A program made the translations under genes and the position numbers. The notes below the pieces were generated by a model. It did no database searches and was not told the DNA's origin. It saw nothing but the letters and a program-made list of their open reading frames with translations. Below, piece after piece: positions 36,680 to 45,805 of a DNA stretch of 61,766 nt; positions within the stretch are counted from its first letter, which is position 1; each line of letters begins with the position of its first letter. This DNA is from Neobacillus mesonae (GTDB lineage: Bacteria > Bacillota > Bacilli > Bacillales > Cytobacillaceae), in NCBI RefSeq assembly GCF_023715155.1, contig NZ_JAMBNQ010000031.1, positions 1-61,766 of the forward strand. Direction: 5' to 3'.

Positions 36680-37768
36680 TCACACCAAAAATGGAGTAAG
36701 GAAATAACCAAGAATACAAGCGGTAATCAAGCGAAGTACCATTCCAATGATCGCAGCTTCCAATACTTCTCGTTCATTTAAACTTGAAGTTTCCGCCCAA
36801 GTGACAGGGACCTGGCCAAAGATCACAGATAACGGAAGGCCAGAATTAGCTAAAACAAAAGATCCAACAATTAATCGCGGGTCGATAGAGCCGGCTAATT
36901 CTGCAAGTTGAGCAACTGCAAGTGTTGGGGCAGCGAGTATGGAAACAATCCCAGTAGTTGGTTCAATACTTAAAAAAGTTAGTATGGCAGACAGTCCAGT
37001 TTCAATCGGCTCCCACACACCCAAGTATTTCAATACACCAATAAAGAAAAATACCGCTGCAACTGCGGGAATAATAATAAGGAATAATAGTTCCGCACCT
37101 TCCTTTGCCGATGAAAAAATGGTTTGTAGAAATCGAGTATTTGGTGTGAATCGTGGTAATTCCTCAAGTTCTACACGTTTAGTATCCCGATAGATGGTTC
37201 TGGACAAAAGATAGGGAACCACAATAATGGGTACAAAAATAGATAAAATCAAAACCGGAAATGCGCTGATGCCAAACGCTATTAAGGCTATCAAACCGAG
37301 AACAAATGTAGCGAATGATTGCGGGGATTGTATCATTGTCGCAACGGCTATTTTCTGTTCAGCCTTTGTCGCATTCGCTTTGACCAAAATAGGGCCAGAA
37401 ATTTTTCCAGCGGCATTTATATCTCCTAGGATATTGTAAGCACTTGGAATAATAACCGATGGATTAATCTTGAACCATTTCATAATCGGAACAAAAAGGC
37501 GAATCAATCCATCTGTAAAACCCAGCCGTTCCAAAATCCGGCCGACAATTACGCTTACTATAATTGCTATACCAACTTCACTTGTTAGGAAAATATCAAC
37601 AACGATGGGTTTAACTTCCTTAATAATCGTATCGAATAACGAAGACAGGGAATTTGGTGTAAATAATAAAAGGATGAGTGAACCGAAAACAAGTACAATT
37701 CCAATAATTTCAAAAAGATGCCATTTCGATCTTGCAGGTGCAGGGTTAGGGGCTTGTTTATTTTCCAT
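36680..37768 (-). CDS. Nucleoside-recognition (gate) domain membrane protein
   Basis: About 362 residues with roughly ten hydrophobic segments. Two gate-like halves are seen, including SAYNILGDINAAGKISGPIL, VATMIQSPQSFATFVLGLIA and GSFVLANSGLPLSVIFGQVP, which match the YjiH/nucleoside recognition GATE family of small-molecule permeases. The substrate is unknown. I chose the ATG at 37768; a TTG at 37783 overlaps the GGAGG ribosome site. That ribosome site lies in a perfect 14-bp inverted repeat. The amidohydrolase gene follows. Confidence 0.75.
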   Translation of the reverse strand: MENKQAPNPAPARSKWHLFEIIGIVLVFGSLILLLFTPNSLSSLFDTIIKEVKPIVVDIFLTSEVGIAIIVSVIVGRILERLGFTDGLIRLFVPIMKWFKINPSVIIPSAYNILGDINAAGKISGPILVKANATKAEQKIAVATMIQSPQSFATFVLGLIALIAFGISAFPVLILSIFVPIIVVPYLLSRTIYRDTKRVELEELPRFTPNTRFLQTIFSSAKEGAELLFLIIIPAVAAVFFFIGVLKYLGVWEPIETGLSAILTFLSIEPTTGIVSILAAPTLAVAQLAELAGSIDPRLIVGSFVLANSGLPLSVIFGQVPVTWAETSSLNEREVLEAAIIGMVLRLITACILGYFLTPFLV

Positions 37769-37773
37769 CCAAA

Positions 37774-37813
37774 ATACCTCCAAACATTTTTAATACCATA
37801 TGTTTGGAGGTAT
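37774..37813 (-). promoter_or_regulatory. Perfect 14-bp inverted repeat enclosing the permease ribosome site
   Basis: ATACCTCCAAACAT and ATGTTTGGAGGTAT are perfect complements (37774-37787 and 37800-37813) separated by 12 bases. In the minus-strand mRNA the second arm carries the GGAGGT ribosome site, 6 to 9 bases before the permease ATG, so a folded stem would block translation. It could also be a DNA operator. Confidence 0.65.
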
Positions 37814-37887
37814 GGAATGTGTTTGTCTTAAAAGAAAATATCATTTTTAGTTTTGGCTGTCCCTGATAGGTGACAGCTAAAATGTTT

Positions 37888-38796
37888 TCAATCTTGAGGG
37901 ACTTTCAGGGAACTAATAAATAACTCCTTAAAGGCATCGCAGGCAGGGGATAATACTTGTTTCCGATGGATTAAATAAAGATACCGTTTTAATGGTATAC
38001 CTTTAATTCTGGTTTGTTTTAAAAGCCCCAAATCAAGCTCCTTTTGGATAGTCGTTTTAGAAATGATGGCAACCCCCATACCGGATTCAACCGCTGATTT
38101 AATTGATTCAGTGTTCTCAAACTCCATAATGATATGTAATTGACCTACATCCAGCTGGTGTTTTGATAAGTTGGTTTCAAGTACCTGTCTTGTTCCTGAA
38201 CCATGTTCCCTGACAATGATGGGAAGGGAAAATAATAATTCGGGTTCAATTGTATCTTCAGTAAGATTAGGATGAGGATCTTTAACAGAAGATATGATCA
38301 CAAGCTCATCTTCTAAAAATGGGAAACTATCAATTTCTTTGCGCGGAATGGACGCCTCGATAAATCCTAAATCAATTTTTCCATCCAGCAGCTGTTCAAT
38401 AATCTGGTAGGAATTATCCACTTTAAAACTAATATTGACTTCAGGATATTTTTTGATAAAATCTCCTAAAAAATAGGGCAGCAAGTATTCACCGATAGTG
38501 AGGCTTGCACCTAAACGCAGATCGCCATGGATGGTTTCAGATAGAAGAGAAATATCTTTTTCTACTTGATTAACAAGCTGAATTAGTTGTTCTGCATAAT
38601 TATAGAGAATAGTTCCGGCATGTGTCAGCTCCATTTTTTTCGTAGAGCGGTCAAATAAAGACGTGTTTAAATATTCCTCAAGATGTTTGATATGTAAACT
38701 GACTGATGGTTGTGAAAGATGAAGGATTTTAGCAGTTTCTGAGAAATTCTTTTTTGTAGCGGCCGTAAAAAATACTTTTAGGTGTTCAAGATTCAT
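37888..38796 (-). CDS. LysR family transcriptional regulator
   Basis: A 302-residue LysR-type regulator. The N-terminal winged helix (residues 1-60) shows FSETAKILHLSQPSVSLHIKHLEE; the effector domain follows with TIGEYLLPYFLGDFIKKYP and ESIKSAVESGMGVAII. It is of the CysL/YwfK-like type by impression. It lies upstream of, and on the same strand as, the permease-amidohydrolase pair, with a weak hairpin (GCTGTC/GACAGC, about 37857-37878) between. It may control that pair. The start ATG follows AAGGGGG. Confidence 0.85.
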   Translation of the reverse strand: MNLEHLKVFFTAATKKNFSETAKILHLSQPSVSLHIKHLEEYLNTSLFDRSTKKMELTHAGTILYNYAEQLIQLVNQVEKDISLLSETIHGDLRLGASLTIGEYLLPYFLGDFIKKYPEVNISFKVDNSYQIIEQLLDGKIDLGFIEASIPRKEIDSFPFLEDELVIISSVKDPHPNLTEDTIEPELLFSLPIIVREHGSGTRQVLETNLSKHQLDVGQLHIIMEFENTESIKSAVESGMGVAIISKTTIQKELDLGLLKQTRIKGIPLKRYLYLIHRKQVLSPACDAFKELFISSLKVPQD

Positions 38797-38940
38797 TAAT
38801 AGACCCCCTTATTTTAAGTCATAATACTCAGAAAATAAAATATTTGCAATTAATTATAAAGGAAACTAATGACAAGTGCGATATAAATTAGTAACATATA
38901 ATTAATAACAGAAAATTTGGAAATTTAAGGGGGGAGAAAA

Positions 38941-39663
38941 ATGCTTTTAAATCCAAAAGATCCAATGCCGCTTCATATTCAATTAAGAAACATGCTGGAT
39001 AAATTAATTAAGGAAGGATTTTACCAAGAAAAAATACCAAGCGAAAGAGAGCTCATGGAAGCTTTTAAAGTGAGCAGGAGCACCGTAAGAGAAGCAGTTT
39101 CTCATTTGGTAAGAGATGGTATATTAGAAAAGGTGCATGGAAAGGGGACTTTCATTTCTCTTAAGCCGATTCAGGATTGGCTGGGAAGCATCAGCAGTAC
39201 AACAGAAACAATTAAAAAGATGGGTATGAAGCCAGATGCAAAACTCATCACCCATGGTATCGTGACTACACCGGATGAAATAAGAGAAGTAACAGGATTA
39301 AAAGAAGCTTATTATATTAAGAGAATCAGGTATGCAAATGATATCCCTATGGCCATTGAGGTTCAGTACTATCCTGTTGAAATTGGCAGGAAACTTGCAG
39401 AATTCGATATTGAAAAAGGGACTTTATACGATTTCCTTGAAGAAAATTTACAAATTAAATTCTCTGACGCTGAACAGATTATTACAAGCGGACAATTAAG
39501 CAGAGAAGATGCTGAACTTTTGGGCATACCCGAAAGCCTGAATGTACTGATTACAGAACGCTTGCTGACGGATCAGGATGGGGAATTAATTGAATATTAT
39601 AATGCCAATTATCGATCAGATATGTATTCGTTTCGAATTAAATTGTCAAGAAAGAATATGTAA
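38941..39663 (+). CDS. GntR/HutC family regulator with UTRA domain
   Basis: A 240-residue regulator. The winged helix (about 1-70) shows KIPSERELMEAFKVSRSTVREAVS and LVRDGILEKVHGKGTFIS; the rest is a UTRA effector-binding domain (RIRYANDIPMAIEVQYYP, GQLSREDAELLGIPESL). HutC-type regulators respond to small metabolites. It sits directly upstream of the taurine transaminase and sulfoacetaldehyde acetyltransferase genes, so it is the natural candidate regulator, and it may read the shared dyad at 39807 and 43319. Ribosome site AAGGGGGGAG. Confidence 0.85.
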   Translation: MLLNPKDPMPLHIQLRNMLDKLIKEGFYQEKIPSERELMEAFKVSRSTVREAVSHLVRDGILEKVHGKGTFISLKPIQDWLGSISSTTETIKKMGMKPDAKLITHGIVTTPDEIREVTGLKEAYYIKRIRYANDIPMAIEVQYYPVEIGRKLAEFDIEKGTLYDFLEENLQIKFSDAEQIITSGQLSREDAELLGIPESLNVLITERLLTDQDGELIEYYNANYRSDMYSFRIKLSRKNM

Positions 39664-39806
39664 AAGTTTTCAGGACGTACTTTCATAAGTATGATTAATA
39701 ATCTTAATAAGTGTTATTAGAAAACTAAATCTTCTTTATAATTAGAATTTATTGAAAATTAAATTACCATGTGATTAAATAAGATTAAAGGTTCTCTTGT
39801 TAACCA

Positions 39807-39834
39807 ACTGGTACGGATGACGTGATGTCCGTAT
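39807..39834. promoter_or_regulatory. Dyad shared with 43319, upstream of the transaminase
   Basis: ACTGGTA is followed by CGGATGACGTGATGTCCG, an imperfect dyad, and ATTT. The same layout recurs at 43319-43345 with only a few changes. It lies about 80 bases before the aminotransferase ATG. The placement and conservation suggest an operator, most likely for the adjacent GntR-family protein. Confidence 0.55.
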
Positions 39835-39848
39835 TTAATTGAATACCG

Positions 39849-39862
39849 TGGAAACGCTGTCA
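39849..39862. promoter_or_regulatory. Possible cre site upstream of the taurine transaminase
   Basis: TGGAAACGCTGTCA resembles the CcpA cre consensus TGWNANCGNTNNCA with one mismatch (G at the W). It lies 52 bases before the transaminase ATG, where a bound repressor could block initiation. Confidence 0.4.
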
Positions 39863-39914
39863 TCCAATCAATGGTAACTTTTGACACCAATACATAATAG
39901 GAGGGATCATCATA

Positions 39915-41279
39915 ATGACAAAATTAGAAGTTCAAGACAAAGAACTGCTTGAAGCTCAGGATCAAAATCATTTATGGCATGCCATGAGCCGTCATGTTGA
40001 AGGCGGCAGCCCAACAATCGCTGAGTCTGGTGAAGGTTCATGGTTTACCGATGTAAATGGTAAGCGTTATATGGACGGAGTATCCGGATTATGGTGTTTG
40101 AATTTAGGGCACGGCAGAAAGGAAATTGTTGAAGCGGCTGCAGAACAAATGATGAAACTTTCCTATTTTCCACTGACGCTTAGCCACATCCCTGCTATTA
40201 AATTATCGGCTAAGATCAGTGAGCTTTTAGGAGGTTCATACAAAACCTTCTTTTCTAACAGCGGATCAGAATCTAATGAAACAGCCTTTAAGATTGCTAG
40301 ACAATATCACATTCAAACTGGAAATCCAGGAAAATACAAAATTATCTCAAGATATCGTGCCTACCATGGTTCAACACTTGGTGCCTTAAGTGCAACAGCA
40401 CAGGCAAATCGAAGGGTAAAATATGATCCAGGTGTTCCAGGATTCCTTCATGTTGCACCGCCTTATAGCTATCGCTGCCCATTTGGAGAAGAAGTTACTG
40501 ATTGTGATAAAGTGGCTGCTGATATGATTGATCAAATGATTAATTGGGAAGGAGCTGAAACAGTTTCAGCGGTAATCATGGAGCCGTTTATTTCCGGCGG
40601 CGGTGTGATTGTTCCATCGCCAGAATATATGCAGCGAGTACAAGAGATTTGTAAGAAACACAATGTACTGCTCATTTGTGACGAGGTCGTTTCAGGTTTT
40701 GGCAGAACTGGAAAAATGTTCGGATTCATGCATTCCGATGGTGTTCAGCCTGATATCGTGACAATGGCTAAGGGACTGACTAGCGGATACCTGCCGCTTG
40801 GAGCAACTGCAGTTAAGTCTGAAATTTTTGAAACCTTTAAAGAAAGTGGAAATGACAAACATCTTCGTCACGTTTCTACTTATGGAGGACACCCAGCAAG
40901 CTGTGCGGTTGCATTGAAGAATATCGAAATTATTGAAAAAGAAAATATCGTAAGCCGGGTTGCAGCATTAGGAGAATCTATTTTAGGACAATTAACAGAA
41001 TTAATTCAACATCCAAATGTTGGTGAAGTACGCCATAAAGGATTCTTATATGGAATTGAAATGGTAAAAGATAAAGAGTCAAAAGAACCTGCTGCAGATG
41101 ATATGCTGGCAAAAGTAATTGGCTTATGTAAAGAAAAAGGCTTAATTATTGGAAGAAATGGTGACACTGTACCAGGCTTTAACAATGTGCTTATAATTGC
41201 ACCTCCGCTTTCTTCAACAGAGGAGGATCTCAACTTCTTGGTTGAAACAGTAAAAGGTGCTTTTGAAAAAATAAACTAA
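39915..41279 (+). CDS. tpa: Taurine-pyruvate aminotransferase-like class III enzyme
   Basis: A 454-residue PLP transaminase. Motifs: WFTDVNGKRYMDGVSGLWCL, TFFSNSGSESNETAFKIARQ, SRYRAYHGSTLGALSATAQ, LLICDEVVSGFGRTGKMFGF and TMAKGLTSGYLPLGAT (PLP Lys in MAKG). Class III enzymes are hard to name by sequence alone. Here the next gene encodes sulfoacetaldehyde acetyltransferase, the enzyme that uses the product of taurine transamination, which strongly favours taurine plus pyruvate giving sulfoacetaldehyde plus alanine. Ribosome site AGGAGG. Regulatory sites upstream: a dyad at 39807 and a possible cre at 39849. Confidence 0.85.
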   Translation: MTKLEVQDKELLEAQDQNHLWHAMSRHVEGGSPTIAESGEGSWFTDVNGKRYMDGVSGLWCLNLGHGRKEIVEAAAEQMMKLSYFPLTLSHIPAIKLSAKISELLGGSYKTFFSNSGSESNETAFKIARQYHIQTGNPGKYKIISRYRAYHGSTLGALSATAQANRRVKYDPGVPGFLHVAPPYSYRCPFGEEVTDCDKVAADMIDQMINWEGAETVSAVIMEPFISGGGVIVPSPEYMQRVQEICKKHNVLLICDEVVSGFGRTGKMFGFMHSDGVQPDIVTMAKGLTSGYLPLGATAVKSEIFETFKESGNDKHLRHVSTYGGHPASCAVALKNIEIIEKENIVSRVAALGESILGQLTELIQHPNVGEVRHKGFLYGIEMVKDKESKEPAADDMLAKVIGLCKEKGLIIGRNGDTVPGFNNVLIIAPPLSSTEEDLNFLVETVKGAFEKIN

Positions 41280-41302
41280 TAATATAGAAGGGTTGTGCTA
41301 GT

Positions 41303-43072
41303 ATGGCAAAAGTAGAAAAGGAATTACAACAAATTCAAACTAAAAAAGTAAAAATGACTCCAAGTGAGGCAATCGTTGAAACACTGGCAGCTGAAGGGGT
41401 AAAACATATTTCAGGTATTTTAGGCTCTGCTTTTATGGATATGCTTGACTTATTACCAGATGCCGGAATCCGCTTCATCGGTGTTCGTCATGAACAAAGT
41501 GCGGCACATATGGCAGATGCCTATACAAGAGTAAGCGGCGTAGCGGGCGTAGTTATTGGTCAAAATGGACCGGGGATTACAAACATGGTGACTTCTGTTG
41601 CTGCAGCTAATCAAGCACATACACCAATGGTTGTTATTTCTCCATCTGCTGGAACTCCAACTGTTGGATGGGATGGTTTCCAAGAGTGTGACCAAGTCTC
41701 CGTATTTAAAGCAATTACGAAAGAAACAGTAAGAGTAACACATCCAAGCCGTGTTGCAGATTGCTTAAGAACTGCATTCCGTATTGCTTATGCTGAACGT
41801 GGTCCAGTACTATTCGATATTCCAAGAGACTATTTTTATGGTGAAATCGAAGAAACTATTTTAGAACCACACCAATATCGCGTAGATGATCGCGGCTGCG
41901 GATCTCTAGAGCTTATTGATAAAGCTGTTGAATTACTTGCTTCTGCAAAAAATCCGGTTATTATCTCTGGACGCGGTACAGTTGATTCTGATGGAATCGA
42001 AGCTGTAAAGGAAATTGCAGAACATCTTACTGCACCTGCTGCTGTTTCATACATGCATAATGATGCATTCCCTGCTAACCATTCTCTTGCAGCGGGACCG
42101 ATTGGTTATATGGGTTCAAAAGCGGCAATGAAAACACTTAAAGATGCAGATGTAGTTCTAGCTATTGGTACTCGTTTATCGGTATTTGGAACACTGCCAT
42201 GCTATGATATTGATTACTTTCCAAAGAATGCGAAAATTATTCAAATTGATATCAATCCGCGTAATATTGCACGTACACATCCAGTGGAAGTGGGAATTAT
42301 CGGGGATGCAAAGGCTGCTTGCGTTGAAATAGGTAAACGCTTGAAAGAAAAGACTCCTAATTTAGCAGTAAATCAAGAGAAAATCCGCCAATTAGCTCAA
42401 GTAAAAGCAGAATGGGAAAAAGAATTAGTTGACCTTGCAATGGTGGAGGGTAATCCAATTAATCCACGTCGTGCACTATTAGAATTAACAAAAGTTTTAC
42501 CTGAAAATACTATTGTTACAACAGACATCGGTAATGTTTCATCTACTGCAAATGCTTACTTGAAATTTAATCATGGCCGTCAGCATATCGCTGCTTTAAC
42601 TTTTGGGAACACAGGATTTGCTTATCCATCTGCATTAGGTGCTAAGCTTGCAAACCCAAATAGCCCAGTAGTTGCTATTGTTGGTGATGGTGCATGGGGA
42701 ATGAGTTTGCACGAGGTAAGCACTGCTGTTTCTGAAAATATTCCTGTTGTCGCATGCGTATTTAATAATGGTGCATGGTGCGCAGAAAAGAAAAACCAAG
42801 TAGATTTCTATAACAATCATTTTATTGGTGCAGATATTCAAAACCCTGATTTTGCAGAAGTAGCAAGATCAATGGGAGCAGTAGGAATCCGTGTTGAGAA
42901 ACCAGAAGAAGTAGGTCCTGCAATTCAAAAGGCGATTGAGTCCAATAAACCAACTGTTATTGATATTCAGGTAGATGGTACTCAATTAGCACCTCCATTC
43001 AGAAAAGATGCCTTAAAATTGCCTACTCGTTTATTACCAAAGTATGCTCACTTGGATCACCGTAACTGGTAA
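41303..43072 (+). CDS. xsc: Sulfoacetaldehyde acetyltransferase Xsc
   Basis: A 589-residue thiamine-diphosphate enzyme predicted to convert sulfoacetaldehyde and phosphate to acetyl phosphate and sulfite. The N-terminal Pyr domain shows [20 protein letters not shown] and [16 protein letters not shown] (ThDP Glu), the middle domain [18 protein letters not shown], and the PP domain [20 protein letters not shown] and [18 protein letters not shown]. The overall length and wording match Xsc rather than acetolactate synthase. It lies 23 bases after tpa. Sulfite disposal and phosphotransacetylase genes are not in the window. Confidence 0.9.
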   Translation: MAKVEKELQQIQTKKVKMTPSEAIVETLAAEGVKHISGILGSAFMDMLDLLPDAGIRFIGVRHEQSAAHMADAYTRVSGVAGVVIGQNGPGITNMVTSVAAANQAHTPMVVISPSAGTPTVGWDGFQECDQVSVFKAITKETVRVTHPSRVADCLRTAFRIAYAERGPVLFDIPRDYFYGEIEETILEPHQYRVDDRGCGSLELIDKAVELLASAKNPVIISGRGTVDSDGIEAVKEIAEHLTAPAAVSYMHNDAFPANHSLAAGPIGYMGSKAAMKTLKDADVVLAIGTRLSVFGTLPCYDIDYFPKNAKIIQIDINPRNIARTHPVEVGIIGDAKAACVEIGKRLKEKTPNLAVNQEKIRQLAQVKAEWEKELVDLAMVEGNPINPRRALLELTKVLPENTIVTTDIGNVSSTANAYLKFNHGRQHIAALTFGNTGFAYPSALGAKLANPNSPVVAIVGDGAWGMSLHEVSTAVSENIPVVACVFNNGAWCAEKKNQVDFYNNHFIGADIQNPDFAEVARSMGAVGIRVEKPEEVGPAIQKAIESNKPTVIDIQVDGTQLAPPFRKDALKLPTRLLPKYAHLDHRNW

Positions 43073-43081
43073 GATAACGCT

Positions 43082-43117
43082 AGAAAAGGGGCTCGACACC
43101 AGTCAAGCCCCTTTTCT
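43082..43117 (+). terminator. Terminator after xsc
   Basis: AGAAAAGGGGCT (43082-43093) and AGCCCCTTTTCT (43106-43117) form a perfect 12-bp stem. A second A/T-rich stem follows near 43185-43228. They end the tpa-xsc transcript. Confidence 0.85.
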
Positions 43118-43318
43118 ATTAGATAGAAACAAGACATTTAAAGAATGGAACTATGGGTTAATAACGAACAAATAGAATAAAAGATAAAAAAATAAAATTC
43201 CACTTTGTTAAAGGATTTTATTTTTTTAATAGTTAACATAAAAATATTAAATATTCTATCAAGTTAGAAAATATTGAATAATTCAATAAGGTATGTTTAA
43301 ATAATATTATGTATTTTT

Positions 43319-43345
43319 ACTGGTAGGGATGACATGACATCCGGA
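43319..43345. promoter_or_regulatory. Second copy of the transaminase dyad
   Basis: ACTGGTA is followed by GGGATGACATGACATCCGG and ATTTT, matching the sequence at 39807 at most positions. GGATGACATGACATCC is palindromic at 14 of 16 positions. It lies 27 bases before a start codon with a GAGGGGG ribosome site (43372), the start of a decayed ORF, and about 390 bases before the permease. Confidence 0.55.
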
Positions 43346-43371
43346 TTTTACATTCAATTGAGGGGGTATTA

Positions 43372-43565
43372 ATGTTGAAGGAAATGGAGATGGATTTATA
43401 TCCTTATGTTTATGAGGAGTAGTGGCCTTTAGAATGTACATCCAGCCTTTAAATATCTCAATTATTGTTAACAAGCAGGAATGAAAGCGCATCCAGAAGA
43501 TGATTTAAAAGCATACTTCCTCATGGACCTTTGATGAAAATAAAATTGTAAAAATTTATCCCGCT
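43372..43565 (+). pseudogene. Decayed ORF in the sulfonate region, possibly SnoaL-like
   Basis: An ATG at 43372 with a good GAGGGGG site opens a reading frame that stops after 16 codons (ending YPYVYEE). Continuing in other frames gives VVAFRMYIQPLNISIIVNK, then KAHPEDDLKAYFLMDL and WTFDENKIVKIYP. The last phrase resembles the end of SnoaL/NTF2-like proteins. At least two frame changes are needed. I read this as the remains of a small gene once controlled by the dyad at 43319. Low certainty about family. Confidence 0.35.
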
Positions 43566-43570
43566 TTAAC

Positions 43571-43691
43571 GGGCAGTAAAACCCCAACTTCAAGGCTTAG
43601 CTCCAGCAGGAAGTATAAGTGGGGAACTGCCCATAAAAAGTCCGATTGGTTCAACTAACAATTAGTGGGGGATGGAAAAAAACACTGATTG
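43571..43691 (+). repeat. Structured intergenic element with two hairpins
   Basis: First hairpin: GGGCAGT (43571-43577), CCCC and CTTC pair in order with GAAG, GGGG and ACTGCCC (43626-43632). Second: CAATTAGTG (43659-43667) and CACTGATTG (43683-43691). The order and wording look, from memory, like a hairpin element scattered in Bacillaceae genomes. I cannot assign a class. It lies between the decayed ORF and the permease start. The 43073-43731 gap otherwise holds only the terminator and the dyad. Confidence 0.5.
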
Positions 43692-43731
43692 AAGTTTCAC
43701 TTTATCCTTAGTAAGGCAGGAGGAAAAATAT

Positions 43732-45147
43732 ATGAAAGATAAATCAAGTAAACATTCAAAGTTGGATCGCAGTTTAAAGGATCGTCATATTCAGTTCTTA
43801 GCTTTAGGCGGGGTAATCGGAGTTGGCTTATTTTACGGTGCTTCCGAAGCAGTTAGACTTGCTGGTCCTGGAGTTCTTGTGGCATATGTCATCGCAGGAA
43901 TTATTGTAGCCATTGTAATGAGATCTTTAGGTGAGATGACGGTGGAAAGACCAATTGCTGGTTCTTTTAGCAGCTATGCCCATCAATTAATGGGGCCTCG
44001 GATGGGATTCATAACAGGGGGAATGTGGTGGTTTTTCTGGGTTGCAACAGTAATGTCGGAATTAGCGGCTATTGGGAAACTAATTCAATTTTGGTATCCT
44101 AATTTTCCAGCTTGGATCCCTGGACTTGCAGCACTTGTATTATTTACATTATCCAATTTGCTTGTTGTTAAGGTTTTTGGAGAAATCGAATTTATATTTG
44201 CTATTTTAAAAGTTATGACGATCATTGGCTTTATGATTTTTGGTGCATTGATGATATTAACTGGTGTTTTTAATGATGGTAAGGTCGTGGGATTAACTAA
44301 TTTATGGGCCCATGATGGATTTTTACCTTTTGGCTGGGTCGGTGTGATTTCAGTAATATCACTTGTTATTCAAGGATATAGCGGGATTGAAACACTTGCA
44401 GTGGAAGCTGGAGAATCCCAGGATCCTGCAAAATCATTACCTAAAGCCTTTAAAACAGTGACATTCCGAATTTCATTTTTCTACATTGGCTCCATTTTAA
44501 TCATGTTGGCTGCTTACCCCTGGGATGAATTATTGAAGGCAGGAGAAAGCCCATATATATTAATATTCATGAAAGCAGGCATTCCTTTAGTTGCTACAGC
44601 TATGAATCTTTTAATTATCTTCTCTGCACTCTCTTCTTGTAATACTGGTGTGTATGGGGCTAGTCGAATTCTTTATAGTATGGCGGAAGACAAAAATATG
44701 CCAGCTGCATTAACAAAAATAAATAAAAATAAAATTCCATACATGGCCACCTATGCTACAGCTGGTGCCATGTCCATTGGAACACTCATCACATACTTGT
44801 CTCCTGACTATGTTTATATTTGGATTACTAGTGCCTCAGCCTTTGCCTCGTTATTTACATGGATTGTAATTTTAGTGTTGGAAATTATGTTTAGGAGCAG
44901 AATGGAAAAAAGTGGTGTGAAGTTACAATATGCGATGCCTTTTTGGCCTTTGCTCCCAATATTAGGAATCGTTATGCTATTAGGTGCTTTTGCCGCAATA
45001 ATTTACTCGCCATTAACTAGGGTTTCCGTTTTTTCAGGAATCGGCTGGCTTGTCATCCTAATAATTTACTATCAAATCAAAATTGCCCCAAGAAATAAGA
45101 ATAAGGAAAAGAAAAAAGTGGTAAATGAAGTACATCAGGGAATCTAA
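43732..45147 (+). CDS. Amino acid permease, APC superfamily
   Basis: A 471-residue protein with 12 predicted membrane helices. The N-terminal signature is SLKDRHIQFLALGGVIGVGL, as in the AAT family (GabP, ProY, AlaP-like). Later family segments include GYSGIETLAVEAGESQDPAK and SALSSCNTGVYGASRILYSM. It imports an amino acid or related amine with protons. Its position after xsc and the dyad suggests a link to taurine or to alanine produced by the transaminase, but that is inference. Ribosome site GGCAGGAGG. Confidence 0.85.
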   Translation: MKDKSSKHSKLDRSLKDRHIQFLALGGVIGVGLFYGASEAVRLAGPGVLVAYVIAGIIVAIVMRSLGEMTVERPIAGSFSSYAHQLMGPRMGFITGGMWWFFWVATVMSELAAIGKLIQFWYPNFPAWIPGLAALVLFTLSNLLVVKVFGEIEFIFAILKVMTIIGFMIFGALMILTGVFNDGKVVGLTNLWAHDGFLPFGWVGVISVISLVIQGYSGIETLAVEAGESQDPAKSLPKAFKTVTFRISFFYIGSILIMLAAYPWDELLKAGESPYILIFMKAGIPLVATAMNLLIIFSALSSCNTGVYGASRILYSMAEDKNMPAALTKINKNKIPYMATYATAGAMSIGTLITYLSPDYVYIWITSASAFASLFTWIVILVLEIMFRSRMEKSGVKLQYAMPFWPLLPILGIVMLLGAFAAIIYSPLTRVSVFSGIGWLVILIIYYQIKIAPRNKNKEKKKVVNEVHQGI

Positions 45148-45180
45148 AATAGCTTAAATTAAATATTTTATAAATCCAAT

Positions 45181-45222
45181 AAGTAAAAGGCTTTTATTGA
45201 ATAAAGGCCTTTTTACTTTTCC
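45181..45222 (+). terminator. Terminator after the permease
   Basis: AGTAAAAGGC and GCCTTTTTACT form a stem with one bulge around an AT-rich loop, followed by TTTT. Confidence 0.6.
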
Positions 45223-45286
45223 GGATAATTAATTTCGTCGCCTTTGCATCCATTTGATTTGGCAGAAAGGAGCTTAAATAATAATA

Positions 45287-45772
45287 ATGGATTATTTGAA
45301 AATCATTTTTGGGAATATTTTAATATCCCTATCTTATGCCTGCTTAGTGGTTCCAAATGAAATAATCAATGGGGGTGTAACCAGTCAAGCGTTAATACTA
45401 AACAAATTTTCTGGAACAGGGATTGCTAACCTTGCTAATATTATTACGTTGCTTCTATTATTATATTATTATGTTTAATTTTTCTTGGAAGGGAATATTT
45501 CTTTAAATCCATTTTAAGCGGCAGCTACTTATTCTTCTTTAATATTTTTTATTCATTGCAGTTAGACCTTCATGTAAATATCTTTACTTCTGTTTTACTT
45601 GCATCTGTATTAATTGCCTTGGGTTATTATTTTTGTATTTCTGTCAGCTCAATTACTTTAGCCTTATGAAAGGTGCCATTTTTACCTTGATCTATACCTT
45701 TTTATTAAAACAATTTTTAAATAGGAAGCAAGCAGTTGTTTTTCATCAGGAAGAGAGAGTAAAGATTAAATT
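45287..45772 (+). pseudogene. YitT-like membrane protein remnant
   Basis: A 63-codon piece starting MDYLKIIFGNILISLSYACL looks like the N-terminus of YitT/YczE-type membrane proteins (PNEIINGGVTSQALI is typical). It stops at 45476. In another frame the sequence continues LIFLGREYFFKSILSGSYLF to a stop at 45667, and a third part reads KGAIFTLIYTFLLKQFLN. So at least one frameshift, one stop and probably an internal deletion are present. The middle of the normal protein (about 200 residues) is missing. Not functional as read. Confidence 0.65.
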
Positions 45773-45774
45773 AA

Positions 45775-45800
45775 AAAACCGCTTGAAATCAAGCGGTTTT
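45775..45800. terminator. Bidirectional terminator
   Basis: AAAACCGCTTGA and TCAAGCGGTTTT are perfect 12-bp complements with a 2-base loop. A/T runs on both sides allow termination in both directions. It lies between the YitT remnant and the end of the ABC importer operon on the minus strand. Confidence 0.8.
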
Positions 45801-45805
45801 AGATA

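Noticed and set aside
43571..43691. Insertion sequence
   Set aside because: There is no transposase reading frame and no clear target duplication; only two hairpins are visible.
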